Source of the DNA: Deinandra increscens subsp. villosa
Lineage: Eukaryota; Streptophyta; Magnoliopsida; Asterales; Asteraceae
Direction of reading: 5' to 3'
Assembly (NCBI GenBank): GCA_039602395.1
Contig: JBCNJP010000017.1
Span: 20,701,279-20,765,278, forward strand
DNA: 64,000 nt
Under the pieces are notes generated by a model, which was not told where the DNA came from, made no database searches, and worked only from the letters and a program-made list of their open reading frames with translations. The translations under genes were made by a program, and so were the position numbers. This document shows positions 44,406-56,115 of the stretch, one piece after another. Each line of letters starts with the position of its first letter. Within the stretch, counting starts at the first letter, position 1.

Positions 44406-45800
44406 GTTTACCTTTGTAATACACAGAACAAATTTGTTTTAGAGATATTTGAGTGATAGATTTATGGAGAAATTAAACTTACAAACTCCCAAATAACTAA
44501 AAATACAAATAATTAAAAAGTAGTAAACGAAAGCCAAATTGGGACAATTTTCTCTTGTGTCTTCCTTTTATTCACTTCTAAATCACTTAAATACTTGAAC
44601 AACTAGTAAAGTACTGAAAATGAGAAAAGTGGAAAACATGGAACAATAAAGAGAACATGGGATCATGCACATGACAAAGTCTAATGCACATGACGTGGGT
44701 CCGTGACGGTGGTACGTATCACTGAGCAATAACAAATTTATATAAAAGAAAAAAAAAGGGATATTAGATTGTGACACACAAGAATGGTAGGTGGACAAGT
44801 TAAGACTCATAATAAATTTATAATAGTTGCATGTTATCGTTAAAAACAGGTCAAGTATATCTCCGTGGACCACTCGTTCATTATGAGCCATTTAATCAAC
44901 CACTATATAATGAATGAACCATATTACATTTTCTTTTAATGGCAATTTCAGATCACCGACAAGGCAGTATATCACTAATCAGATCATCTTCACTTCCGGG
45001 GTGACAGAGGGTTACATATTCCTTATAGGAAAAGCTCGTACATCAGTCATGTACTTAACCGAAACATCAATTTAGGGGGAAACTGGTCACTGCCAGAAAA
45101 ACCCCATGTTATAAGGTTTGAACTCCTAACCTTTCAGTCAGAAACTCTACCATCCCCCAGATATCATTGAAATAATTGCTCGTTGTTCTAAACATTGAAC
45201 AATATTAGATAACTTTAAATAAGCATAAACATAATAATATATTAATATTAAAAATAAAAATATTACAAATTAAAATTAGGGTGGAATGTATGGTCATTAT
45301 GGTAGTTTGAGTAGCATATTTTTTATCTAATGGGAGAATGCCACATGAAAGAGAAAAAAGTTAAACCTTAGGATAGTTTTGAAGAGGGTATGGTCTTAGG
45401 ATAGTTTATGGTAGTTTTGAAGAGGATGGACACCATACACATCACACACATAATCTCGGGTTCGATCGGGTATTAATACCCAAAATTTATCCTCCCACTA
45501 CCCGAAATGGAGTTGCCGAAACACAGGGTGTGGTACCCGCTGGGTGCCCGAAATTTTTGTAGTAGCCGAGAGGCACTACTCGATGGTATATACCGCCCAC
45601 GCTTAGAAGGACCAAATATTACTAAAACTTTAGGTAGGGATTATATTTTTTTATAAGTTTTGCTCTTAACGTGTTAGTCACTAGTCGGTAATTTTTTAAA
45701 ACTTAGCTAGCGATTATATTTTTTTACGACTTTTGCTCTTAACGTGTCAGTCGCTAGTCGGTAGTTATTTTTAAGTGCTTGGTACTAAGTCCTCAAGATT
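44406..45800. other. Upstream region of MES-B, no gene recognised
   Basis: The 60 bases before the ATG are A/T-rich with a weak CATAAATC at about 44460. 44990-45190 contains 'aggtttgaactcctaacctt', a tRNA-like box-B resembling word without other support. 45440-45600 has a G/C-richer repeat with 'gtacccgctgggtgcccga', likely a transposon scrap. 45610-45780 has two diverged copies of 'tttgctcttaacgtg..agtc'. Confidence 0.4.
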
Positions 45801-45835
45801 TTATAATCTCCTGCATTTAACATCTTCGTAGCCAA

Positions 45836-46033
45836 TTGTTCTCTCAACATAACTTTTGGTTCTCCATTCCCAAATACGAAGCATTGAAAGAATCTAATTT
45901 AGCAACCAACAAATCAATTTTGTTGGTCGATGCTGAAGAAGATGAGCCCGCGACGACACATTTTGGTTTGTACCCCGATGAGACAAGTCAGTTGGATATC
46001 ATCATGTTCTTCGACGTTAAGGTTATGTTTTAA
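45836..46033 (+). other. Unidentified short ORF
   Basis: A 65-codon frame starts MFSQHNFWFSIPKYEALKES; its middle is SILLVDAEEDEPATTHFG. Its last codons run into 'aag|gttatg', a possible splice donor, so it could be a stray exon. Its codon texture looks coding, but I recognise no family, and it sits at the edge of the third MES relic. Confidence 0.25.
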
Positions 46034-46097
46034 AATTAATATTTTATATTTCTTCATGCGTAATATAATCAAACAAACACTAACGAATTTTAAAAAT

Positions 46098-47639
46098 AAG
46101 TAAATTATGGATTTTGTCTCTGTGGTTTGTTGAAGTTTTACCTACCGCCCCTACTTTTCAAAAATTATGAAATTCGTCCCAAACCTATGTCAAAATGTTA
46201 CGGATTTGGTCCCTTTGATAATGTTAATGGACCATTTTACCCTTGTCTTTAAATACTAGTTACATAAAAACCAAATAATAAACTAATATAAAAACTTAAT
46301 CTAAATATAAATAAAAACCTAATCATCTTATGCAAGGGAAGACCTTTCTCCAAGTTTGACTTTTCTGGTCAAAACTTGTTCATCATTGTTCTTCGGATTT
46401 GATCTCAGATTTGAGTTTGCTTGTGTGTTGTTGTTGATTCCAAAAGATTCATTGCTTCAGTACGAACCTATCCATAGCTTTAATTTCGAACTTGGTACAA
46501 GTTTAGCTGAATTCAAACTTTCAGAGTTTTGTCATCTTTGAAACTTCATCCATGGTGGATTGTATTTTACTTGATCTTTCGATTCAAATCTGATAAAATT
46601 TGTTTCGGTGTTTAGTTTCGAGTTTAATGATACAATCCAATTCGAGTTTCATACAATTTTGAGATTTAATTCAATCCACAGAACGTCTTCGCCGTAACCG
46701 TGTTCATCATCTCTCGGTCATCAAAACATCATCAAACCATATCACAATGGATCTAGTTGGAATTGGATTTTGATTTCGAGTGTGATGGTGTGTTCAATTT
46801 TGTTTTTCAATCAAATTTGAAGGAGTTGTGATCAATTAAATCTCTGGTTCATCCGGTTTTTTAAAGAATTCGATTTCTTTCTCTCACTTGCACACATCTC
46901 TGGTTCATTCGGTTTGCAGGTGTATGAATTCATGATATTGATGGTTTATGGTGGTGGTGGTGGTGACCCTCGTGAAATCTCGCCGGAAAGAATTGACTGT
47001 GCGGTGGTGGGGGTTGGTGTAGTTCAGATCTGAAGAATTGACGAGGGGGGGGGGTGTTACAAATATTTTTTTATTAAAATTATAATTAAAAGGGTAGGGG
47101 CATATTAGGAATTTTATAAAGGTTAACAGATTTTTTTAACATGCGTTTGTCATAGGGACCATATCCGTAACGATTTGGTAAAACCTTGGGACCATACCTG
47201 ATACGGATTCGTATAAGCGGGTGAAGATAATCTAAGCTAAACCTAGCGGCAACGATCTTGGCCAACCAAGAATCGTCGACGGTTGTGATATCCGGCCAAC
47301 CGGAACTATCAATGAACAAACTTGTTCAACAGAAAAATACTTTTCTTTATTCAATCAAAATTCAACTCCACAAATTATGAATTACCACAGTGCTTAAATA
47401 GACAAATAATTAAATAGGAAACCTTATCGAACTAGGAAACTAATAACTAATATAATATTTTTCAAATAAAAGATAAAGTAGAAATCAAGAAACCCGACTG
47501 GGTTTTGATTCCCTGGGTCACAAATCGGGTCCGAATACGGATCATCCGGATCCGTATCAATACCCGTAATAAATAAAAACTAGGGATTATATGTGAAGTT
47601 CGTGCAAACCACAAGGACAAAATCCGTAATTTAGTCTGC
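46098..47639. mobile_element. Non-autonomous MULE with long terminal inverted repeats
   Basis: The ends AGTAAATTATGGATTTTGTC (left) and GACAAAATCCGTAATTTAGT (right) are inverted repeats. Similarity continues inward (caaaatgttacggatttggt against the reverse of catatccgtaacgatttggt), so the repeats exceed 120 bp. The flanks TTTAAAAAT (46089-46097) and TTTAAAAAT (47640-47648) are a perfect 9-bp duplication, as expected for Mutator-like elements. The interior (46330-47040) looks like transcript-derived sequence (pyrimidine-rich, GT-rich end, G-run), possibly a captured gene piece. A solo LTR sits in its right part. Confidence 0.88.
47199..47559. mobile_element. Short solo LTR (361 bp)
   Basis: It starts TGATACGGATTCGTATAAGC and ends ATCATCCGGATCCGTATCA; the terminal TGATACGG/CCGTATCA is an inverted repeat. 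The flanks ATACC (47194-47198) and ATACC (47560-47564) form a perfect 5-bp duplication. The size and TG..CA ends suggest a Copia-type LTR. Confidence 0.88.
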
Positions 47640-47799
47640 TTTAAAAATTATGAAACCAAACTTTCAATTTTTGTTTTGTCGAAAACCAACTCAAACCCAC
47701 CCATATAAACGCTGGAGTTGGTTCCAGATGATGATGCTAATGTTAATGATGATGATAATAACCTGATTAGGCCAAAGTTGATAAAGGGCTAATCCATTA

Positions 47800-48235
47800 A
47801 TGTCCAAGGGGAGAGGCCTCCTCTCAAAATCTACTCAGCACTGTAAAATTTCAAGAATATCAACCCAAAAAAGAATAGGACCCTCGTTCATATTGTAGTA
47901 GGCCCCTCACTAAGTAAAATCAGAAAAATAGAAAGTGGACAGTGAAGAAAGATTGACTAGAATTTTGTCCGGCGATTACATCGTCGACATTTATGGCGAT
48001 GTTAGTCCATTTGTAAAAGAACAAACAAAGAAGACAGTCTTTAAAGATTTTACTTTTTCAATTAATTTTTCTAGAACTTTTAGAATATGAATAGTGAATG
48101 ACTATATAATATTTTATAGTTGTTAAACGTGTACTAAAAGCATCACCTAACCACCTAGGTATTATTAATTATTTTTTTTACTTTATTACATTACGAGGTT
48201 TATCATCCGTGTGTTATACCGAATTAAAATATATA
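47800..48235. other. Unassigned sequence
   Basis: No gene or element edge could be supported. It precedes the second cluster of TA-tract elements. Confidence 0.4.
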
Positions 48236-48260
48236 AAATATATATATATATATATATATA

Positions 48261-48437
48261 GAGTTAGGTTCAAATGAGAACTTTTTCTTTTGAAAACTTT
48301 TGAGAACCAATTTGGGCCACTAATTTTCAAGGGGGGAGCATTCAGATTCATGGGGGGGGTTTTCCATATATATAAACTAGTGGCTAAGATTAGTTCTTTT
48401 TAGTTCTCAAACCCAATTAGTTCTCAAATGATCCTCT

Positions 48438-48440
<3 letters not shown>
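48261..48440. mobile_element. TA-tract element, family M1 (copy f)
   Basis: It starts GAGTTAGGTTCAAATGAGAA and ends CTCAAATGATCCTCTCCC. It is almost an exact inverted copy of the next element, g. Confidence 0.88.
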
Positions 48441-48510
<70 letters not shown>

Positions 48511-48513
<3 letters not shown>

Positions 48514-48692
48514 AGAGGATCATTTGAGAACTAATTGGGTTTGAGAACTAAAAAGAACTAATCTTAGCCACTAGTTTATATATATGGAAAACCCCCCCCC
48601 CATGAATCTGAATGCTCCCCCCTTGAAAATTAGTGGCCCAAATTGGTTCTCAAAAGTTCTCAAAAGAAAAAGTTCTCATTTGAACCTAACCC
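48511..48692. mobile_element. TA-tract element, family M1 (copy g)
   Basis: It starts GGGAGAGGATCATTTGAGAA and ends CATTTGAACCTAACCC. It differs from the reverse complement of copy f only at isolated positions and G/C-run lengths, making a ~180-bp stem across a 70-base TA loop. Confidence 0.88.
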
Positions 48693-48705
48693 TATATATA
48701 TATAT

Positions 48706-49445
48706 TGCGAAAACAAGATGTTATTGCGAACTAATTTGGTTTGGGAAGGATCAAATAAAAACAAGATGTTATTGCGAAAACACGAAAACAAATATTAAAA
48801 CCTATATAACTCCCTCATACGTTAATATTTTTTAAAAAATTTGCACCAAAAGTCTTAAAATTATGTCAACTTTAATTCTGGAAAAAAAAATTAAACATTT
48901 AAAATTTCGTGATTTTTTTATTATTGCACATGTGCAATAATACATATTAATTATATTACACATGTGCAATATTAACAAAAAGAACGTTAATTTTTTTTAA
49001 CTTTTTCCAAAATTAAAGATAACAGAATTATAAGATTTATGGTGTAATGTTTTATGAAAAATATTAACGTATGAAAAAGTTATAGAGGTTTTAATATTAT
49101 TGCACATGTGCAATAAAAATTTATTATTACACATGTAAAATAATAATAAAAAAAAAACGTTGAATTTTTTTTTATTTTCTCCAGAAATAAAGATAACAGA
49201 ATTATAAGATTTATGGTGCAACTTTTTATAAAAAAAATTAAAATATGAAAAAGTTATAAAGGTTTTAATTATTATTGCATATGTGCAGTAATAATAAAAA
49301 AAATTATTTTGGTGCTAGATAACATAATTTTAAGGATTTTGGTGCAATTTGTTTTAGAAAATATTAATGTATGAAAAAGTTATAGAGGTTTTAATATTTG
49401 TTTTCGTGTTTTCGCAATAAAAGTTGTTTTCACATGAACTTTACC
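48706..49445. mobile_element. TA-tract element, family M3 (copy d)
   Basis: 48740-49090 is nearly identical to 14687-15030 (copy b). It carries GCACATGTGC-type palindromes near 48926, 48958, 49100, 49130 and 49276. It ends TTCACATGAACTTTACC before a TA tract. Confidence 0.8.
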
Positions 49446-49472
<27 letters not shown>

Positions 49473-49476
<4 letters not shown>

Positions 49477-49704
49477 GAGGTTCATTGTAGACACCCCCAT
49501 AAGTGTAGACAGGTAGACACCCTATTTCACATGTGAAATTACTTTATTTCACATGTGTTTTCACATGTGAAATTTTCTGAACAATGAGAAAAAGAAAATA
49601 AAAGAAAAAAGAAATTAATCATAACCATTAGATCAAGAGATCTAATGATGAAAAAATGTGTCTACCTGTCTACACTTATGAAGGTGTCTACAATGAACTT
49701 TTCA
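49473..49704. mobile_element. TA-tract element, family M2 (copy c)
   Basis: It starts GGGTGAGGTTCATTGTAGAC and ends GTCTACAATGAACTTTTCA. It has three TTTCACATGTGAAA-type palindromes near 49530-49575 and AGATCAAGAGATCT. It matches copy a with an extra palindrome. Confidence 0.85.
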
Positions 49705-49714
49705 ATATATATAT

Positions 49715-49900
49715 GGAGAGTCATTTGAGAACTAAATGGTTCTGAGAACTTTTGAGAACCATTCTGAGTCACTAATTATATATAAGGAAATCCCCCCCCC
49801 CTGAATATGAGTGCCCCCCCCCCCCCCTCTTGAAAATTAGTGGCTTATAATGGTTTTTAAAAGTTCTCAAAACCTATTGGTTCTCATTTGAACCTAACCC
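49715..49900. mobile_element. TA-tract element, family M1 (copy h)
   Basis: It starts GGAGAGTCATTTGAGAAC and ends CATTTGAACCTAACCC, with two C-runs (49792-49801 and 49816-49827). Confidence 0.85.
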
Positions 49901-49916
49901 TATATATATATATATA

Positions 49917-50670
49917 GGGGAGGGATATAATGAACCTCTCCGAGTTTGGAAAACCGTGAAAACCAAACTAAAAAATTTGTTTTTTGTTATGGTGACTCTA
50001 TAAGTTTTAAAAAAAACCCTTTATGCAAAAAAAGTAAAAAAACGCCTAGTAAATTTAAAAAATATATATATATTTTATAACCGATGTTACATATGTAACA
50101 TTACCTTGTTACATATGTAACATCAGTTATAAATTGTACCTCGTCGTGGGAAACCCTTGATCGACACCTTCTACAAACATATATATTCATCATTCAAAGA
50201 AGTCATCATCTCTGATTCAAGCGACGGGTTGCCGGTTGCCGGCTTCTCATCTAGAGAGAAACCCTAAAACACGTCGGTCATCGGATTCGCATAAACAGAG
50301 AAACCCTAAAACGATCAAAGAAGCAGATTGAAGTGACAGATCGTCGGACTAAAGTGACAGCGCCACCCACACCATAGATCCGGTATAGAATCCGTCAAGA
50401 GAAGCGACCCAGCAGAGGGAGAAAGAAAGCGCATCTGTATTCTGATTCTTTCTCTCGGTCACCAGAATCATCGTGAAGCGGTGGTGGGTTCTAGAGTTTT
50501 CAGAAGAAAGAGATGATGGATACCAGAGATAAAGGGATGATGACTTCACTCGTCTTTAACACGTATACAACCCAAATTATATGGCTCAACTCTATTGGTT
50601 GTAATTTTAAAGTGTAAATCACTGATAGGCCACGACGTAACAATACCAGCCCTCACATAAAACATAACTT
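49917..50670. mobile_element. TA-tract element, family M5 (copy b), right end unclear
   Basis: It starts GGGGAGGGATATAATGAACC after a TA tract and has GTTTGGAAAACC like the 15894 copy. Two GTTACATATGTAAC palindromes lie near 50085-50125. 50140-50540 is GC-richer and transcript-like, as in the other copy's cargo region. The right side runs into an (AAT)n tract. Confidence 0.5.
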
Positions 50671-50675
50671 TTTGT

Positions 50676-50707
50676 ATATATATATGTATATAATAATAAT
50701 AATAAAA

Positions 50708-50748
<41 letters not shown>
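50676..50748. repeat. (TA)n / (AAT)n microsatellite
   Basis: TA-rich sequence at 50676-50690 is followed by AAT repeats to 50748, interrupted once. Confidence 0.95.
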
Positions 50749-51209
50749 GTCTAATATATTCAGATCCAAGTTCGAAAAATAATGATTAAAAAATGAAAAA
50801 AAAGGAATATAAAAAAACTCATGACTCTGTAGACTCAAAACTGAAAAGGGTAGATCTTTAAAATATGTGAAACTAGTGGTCGGCTAGCGCGCGTTGCCGC
50901 GCGGCCGACCCGTAGGGAATGCGCACGCATTGGAAAAACGCAAACATCAGCCGACTTTGTTCTGTTTTAATATGCAAGTTAACGCTTTTTATACACGACC
51001 ATAGTTTACGACAACCAACAATGAAACAGGTTTGAGATTTGTAACTTTACCATTCTAAAACCTATTAAAAGTGAATTGGTTCAACCTCCCAATAAGCATT
51101 GCAATGACATTAAGGTGTTAAATGTACCGAAGTAAAACCCTCTAGAGAAGCCATAGTAATATAGTTCAAATCATACAAACATTAAGGTGTTAGATGTAGT
51201 GAAGTAAAA

Positions 51210-51355
51210 CCCTCTTCGGTCGACTTGCGGTCTCTAGTAAATCTTTAAGCCTCTTAGTAGCCACTGCAGCCTCTTGTATCTTTCTTTAAAGTGTGACCAT
51301 TTTCTAGCATTGATCTAGAGCTTGCAATTTGTCTCTTTCATATTCATTCATGCTA
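51210..51355 (-). pseudogene. Captured kinesin-4 (KIN-4/FRA1-like) coiled-coil fragment
   Basis: The minus strand reads MNEYERDKLQALDQ, a stop, KMV-TL, a stop, then RKIQEAAVATKRLKDLLETA in one frame. Plant KIN-4 motors have a stalk segment of the form NEYE..KLQALNQRQKMVLQRKTEEAAMATKRL-type. Two nonsense codons sit where the family has Arg/Gln. It is about 45 codons and no motor domain is nearby, so it is a transposed exon scrap inside Helitron 3. Confidence 0.72.
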
Positions 51356-51823
51356 GCTTCTTTCTTTGGCTGTATTTATATATTAAAATTATAGAATTCC
51401 AAATAAATTTGCAAGAATAATTATTCATAAACATAGTTTGTAAAACAAAAAAAACAAATACATGCCTATGGTAATTCCTTTTCACAATGTTTGACAATCC
51501 TACTTTCACCTCACTACATGTTTCATTGTAAAGTACCAAAGATTTGTAAAAAAAATGATAAATACTTGAACCAAAAGTAGAACAAACATCCAAATACGTT
51601 GACCCATGACTTTGATCATCACAAAATCTGCCCATGTAGTCCTTGGGTCTGCTCTTTATAATGATGAAAAATATTAAATTACTAATAGAAACTCTACCTG
51701 CAGGTTTTCCTTGCATCCCTAAATCAAAACTATTGAAACTTTTAAGTAGAATATGTAACTTTCAAGATCCCAAAACTCTTAAAATTATATATTATCATTC
51801 TATAGCAGTTCGTAGTTAATAAT

Positions 51824-52087
51824 CTACACATATAACAAAAGAAAATAAGTAGTTAAAAACACTAACCTAAGCAAGAACAGTTTTTCTTGCACCCCTAAAT
51901 CGAACGCAATATTCTGATCCACCCTCGCCCTGAAAGAAAAATCGTCCTCAATACCCAGATCATTTCGGAGTAGGTCTATTGTGATTATTTCTTTTTGTTT
52001 TCTTTGTGTATACATGTGTCCATTTCTAGTGATCAGCATAAATGTATTTTTCTTCACTTCATTGAACCTGACCAAAACAACAAACAT
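51824..52087 (-). other. Unidentified minus-strand ORF in Helitron 3
   Basis: A frame without stops over 88 codons contains TFMLITRNGHMYTQRKQKEI and LGIEDDFSFRARVDQNIAFD. It ends in a hydrophobic tail that may be intron read-through. The coding-like texture suggests a captured exon; the family is not recognised. Confidence 0.3.
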
Positions 52088-52691
52088 ATTGTAAGCATAT
52101 CACCAATGAAATTGAACAACTAATATAAATAATGAAACGGATGTTACCTAATAACATAAGATTGAGCTGTTATATATCTAATTATCTAGGTTTATGCAAG
52201 TGTATGTTACTGACGTGGAGCCTAGCTGTAATATACCTGTTATGATTCTTTTCGAAACATATGGCTTGAAGCATGTGAAATGTTTCTCAACAAAAAGCTT
52301 TAGTGTTAAATGCAATCATCTTCATACGTGAATCTAGATACATTGTGGTGAGTAGGATGTGGTCATAAATGATATGCCTTGATCATGGCCTACCTTACAT
52401 TGTATCCTATTCATACATATTCTAATATATATATGCATCTTTCTATCCCATTCATTAAAAGAATATGTATGACAACCGGTTATATATATACAAAAACAAC
52501 ATGCCTAAAAAATCTTTGTAATGAAAATTTGTAATTCTAAGACTTTGAAGGATATTTAAAAAGACCATGCAAGTGCAAACCAAATAAAGCATATTCAAAA
52601 TGGTTAAAGCAATTTGACCATGTCTTTGAGCGCGCTGGGGTTTGTAGTTGCATCTGTAATTCTGACCCAGTTTGCGTCTGTTAAAGACAAC

Positions 52692-52904
52692 CTAGTCCTC
52701 AATTAGAGAAGACGAAGGACCTACATCATCTACAACACCAATATATATGTAACCGCTTTTTAGATCATAATCAGCCAACCTCTGTGCAATATAATGGTAA
52801 ACATACCTTGTTCTTTGTTTTTCTGTGAGAAAGTGTTCACCACTATGCAGCCTAAAGATTGCAAAAGGAAAGAGTGTATTAATATATAGTTTCAGAAACA
52901 TCAT
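52692..52904 (-). other. Unidentified minus-strand ORF in Helitron 3
   Basis: After an acceptor-like 'caatctttag' the frame reads LHSGEHFLTEKQRTRYVYHY and continues through IAQRLADYDLKSGYIYIGVV. It is likely a captured exon; the family is not recognised. Sequence to the left (52620-52690) is also coding-like in another frame. Confidence 0.3.
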
Positions 52905-54405
52905 AACAACTCATACTCACACATCATTGTAATGCATACAACCACAAAAGGACTCGTATAAACCGAGTTGTATATTAGAGACTACCCGACAAATATTCAT
53001 AAAATAGATTCCTCTTTAACAGATTAAAGGAATTCTCATTTATACTGGTAGGTAAGAAAAGTTAGCAACCATTCTATTTGATATAGTTGAAATATCATCT
53101 TTCGATGAGCTGTATTTGCATTATAAATAACTTTCTTTGTTAGAATGTTATGAAAATCTCATATACCTGTTTTGTTGACTGATCCTCATCTGATTCTTCC
53201 TTATGAGTATGAGTGGAAAGGTTACTCTGAGTCAAGCGGCTCGAATCATCAAATGATGTGAATCTTGGATTATTACGTTACAAACCTCCGTCACTCCCTT
53301 CGAGAACGCAAGTATAAAACTGAATAAACACTAAATCGAAATAACAGAAAATGAAATCGAACCTAACGGTAACCGTAGCAGCTCTGTTGCCCAGGCAGCA
53401 ACTAAGATCTTCTACTCTTGATGGAGAAATCTACACCTCTAATATCAGGCCTTCAGCCCCAAATCGGAAAACCATGTTCAAACAGAAATCGGTGAAGCAA
53501 TGTAAAAGACATGCAAGGTAGATTAGATATGCAAGGATACCTGTCAACAACAGTATAGAAGGTATGGAGGGAGGGAGGAGGAGGGTTGTTCGAGCAGGTA
53601 TGGAGGCGAATAGGGAGAGAAGGGGAGCAGGTGTGTACCTGCTGCAATCAACCTCACATTTTCAACGCTCATCTGTGTATAACTCATGTAAAAAGACAGA
53701 TACATCCCCCAAGTACTATTCAACTTACATAAAGGCACCGGAAGATAAACCATATGCAATACCTCATTGTAAATTAGGCTTTGATTGTTGTAAATTTTCT
53801 TTGGTACTATTCATTTTAGTTGACAAATGTATATAGGGTAATGAGGTAACTAAGCACAACAGGTAACACAATAAAATATATCTACCCTATCACTCTAGAA
53901 AATGTGAGCAAATGCTTAGTAATCGTGACACTAACATTCCAATCTATGATAATCAACATTAAATAAGACACCCTCAAATATTAACAGACAGGAGATACGA
54001 AAAAGAAAAATGAACACCGGATAAATTAACATCAGAACTACCATGTTTGTGAGACTGTTATCTGTAAAAGGTATATGACATTCGAAAACTAATATCTTAG
54101 CAGTACAACTTCCATAAAAGAGCTGTCTGTTTTAAATATATATTATAACAACACATTTACTCCTATTTTGGTAGGTTTCCTTACAGGCTGCTATAAACTG
54201 ATCTTAAAAAAAAAATCAACCTCTAGTCCTCTACACATCAACATGCAGCCTTACTAAACCCACTCTTTTTCTTTTCTAACATAGAAATCTACATGTTATA
54301 AGTATGATGAACATCAGCAGAGTTTAATCACGGTAAACCAAAGAAACAATTTTTTCCGCATAAGGCCTAAAAATATTTCCTATACGCATCTACAATCCAG
54401 TGAGG
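52905..54405. other. Rest of Helitron 3 interval, no gene recognised
   Basis: 53350-53660 is purine/pyrimidine-skewed and transcript-like (GGAGGGAGGGAGGAGGAGGG at about 53567), reminiscent of a captured 5' leader. The remainder is AT-rich. Confidence 0.35.
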
Positions 54406-55488
54406 CTTCTTGTCACACCCCCAAAATTTCCACGTGCGGTAACGCACTGCATGGAGCGTGACAAACCAGGATCGCCGTCCATTAGTTACACCAAACGACC
54501 AATAATTAATAAAAACGTTTCATATTTCATTAAAATATAAATTCAGAGTTTTACAAATGCGGAAGCGTAAATACAAATAAAAATCTAAGTAAAAACATCA
54601 TCACGCAAGGTGACGTGACTTGTCCAAGGACACTAAATGTGTTTCAAAGACTCATGCATGCGTACTCGTGATACTCGAACATCCGCAACCTGAGAAATAA
54701 CATGCTAAAAAGTGTCAACACAAAGGTTGGTGAGTTCACAGGTTTATCAGTTCAAAAACAGTTCAAGTTCAGTTTAAGATCGAATGTTCAACAACAATCA
54801 AGTTGAGTTTAAGATTGACTATTCAACAATAGTCAAGTTGAGTTTAAGATTGACTTTTCAACAACAGTCAAGTTGTAAGAGCATAATCACTAATATATAT
54901 CAGATAGCTAGCTAGGCTATATACATGAAACTTCGCACGTTGATGGTCACCGAAGCTAACAGTTATTTATAGTTTGCGCAGTTTGCCTTGTTGTGTTTAG
55001 GACGAATATAACACCCGTTCGATATCCAATCGTGTCAGCGCGACTGACCCGGGTGGGGTTTGTCAGACCCAGTAGTACTACAATATATCTCCCGCTATCA
55101 TCATTAATACTAACGGTACCATAAGAAGGACTTTGTTGTATCAGTGTGCTACAAGTACTTCAAGTGATATATAAAAGTCTAATTATCTCAGTTGTATAAG
55201 TCATGCATGTTAATCTCCCCCAACAGGATTAAAAGCAGTAAAATGGGGCCGTGAAACTCACCTTAGGTTGCACCGCAAAATTTCCAGTCAAATAATACAG
55301 CAAATAGCAAGAATGGGTCCTGCGAAAGCAATCAGTCACCTAACGAGCATACGAGTATAAGTGTGCGTGTTAAAAAAACGACTAAGTTTATCATAAATGA
55401 CGAAAACGAATTATCATAACGTTCAACACAAGTCCAGGATGACGTGTTTCGCCGAATCCGAGCGATTATCAAAAAGACGCGGAAAACA

Positions 55489-55531
<43 letters not shown>

Positions 55532-55535
<4 letters not shown>

Positions 55536-55707
55536 TAGGTTCAAATGAGAACTTTTAGTTTTGAGAACTTTTGAGAACTAAATCTCAACCACAAATTTTA
55601 GGGAGGGACCACTACAATTAATGGGAGGGGATACATGTAAATAAACTTGTGGCTCAAATTAATTCTTTTTAGTTCTGAAATCAAAATGGTTTTCAAATGA
55701 TCCTCTC

Positions 55708-55709
<2 letters not shown>
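55532..55709. mobile_element. TA-tract element, family M1 (copy i), inside the solo LTR
   Basis: It starts GGGTTAGGTTCAAATGAGAA and ends CAAATGATCCTCTCCC, between TA tracts of about 37 and 60 bases. It must be younger than the LTR it occupies, because the LTR homologue at 34188-39457 lacks it. Confidence 0.88.
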
Positions 55710-55774
<65 letters not shown>

Positions 55775-56115
55775 CCAAACGTGCAAACAATACTAATAAT
55801 GAGGTTACAAAACGAGCTACATATTTATAATATTTCACCTAAAATTATCTTATCGTTTCAACAAACAAACGATATACGTTAATATATTAAATTACGCAAA
55901 AATATATTTATTTTACCTTTTTATGTAAAACCATGATTTTTGAGTTAAAATATACGCATGGATTTATTAAAATTATATTTTGGTTTAAAACGTCAAAGTT
56001 TACGGGTTTAATAGTCAATATCCATTTTACGGGTTTAAACATTCCTAAGAATTCATTTTAAACAATTTCTAGTTGATCCAATGAATAAAATTACAAAGAA
56101 AAAAAATAAAGGGAA

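Larger units (their letters stand above)
46034..47795 (-). pseudogene. Third MES relic: intron 2 and the edge of exon 2 only
   Basis: On plus, 46052-46097 (cttcatgcgtaatataatca, then aacaaacactaacgaatttt) parallels MES-B intron 2 at 43692-43740. After the MULE, 47648-47795 continues in register. It includes '(g)atgatgatgataataacct' and 'gattaggccaaagttgataa', equivalent to the MES-B intron-2 donor and the LYQLCSNE end of exon 2. Nothing else of the gene remains. This shows a third, older family member in the same orientation as MES-B. Confidence 0.55.
50873..54405 (-). mobile_element. Helitron 3 (minus orientation), 5' end undetermined
   Basis: The minus-strand 3' end is CTAG at 50873-50876, preceded in element sense by a strong hairpin (GGTCGGC 50878-50884 pairing with GCCGACC 50904-50910, plus inner GCGCG/CGCGC). 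The base outside is A. The body carries exon scraps on minus, including a kinesin-4 piece, typical of gene-capturing Helitrons. The 5' TC end was not found, and the interval is bounded on the right by the solo LTR at 54411. Confidence 0.6.
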
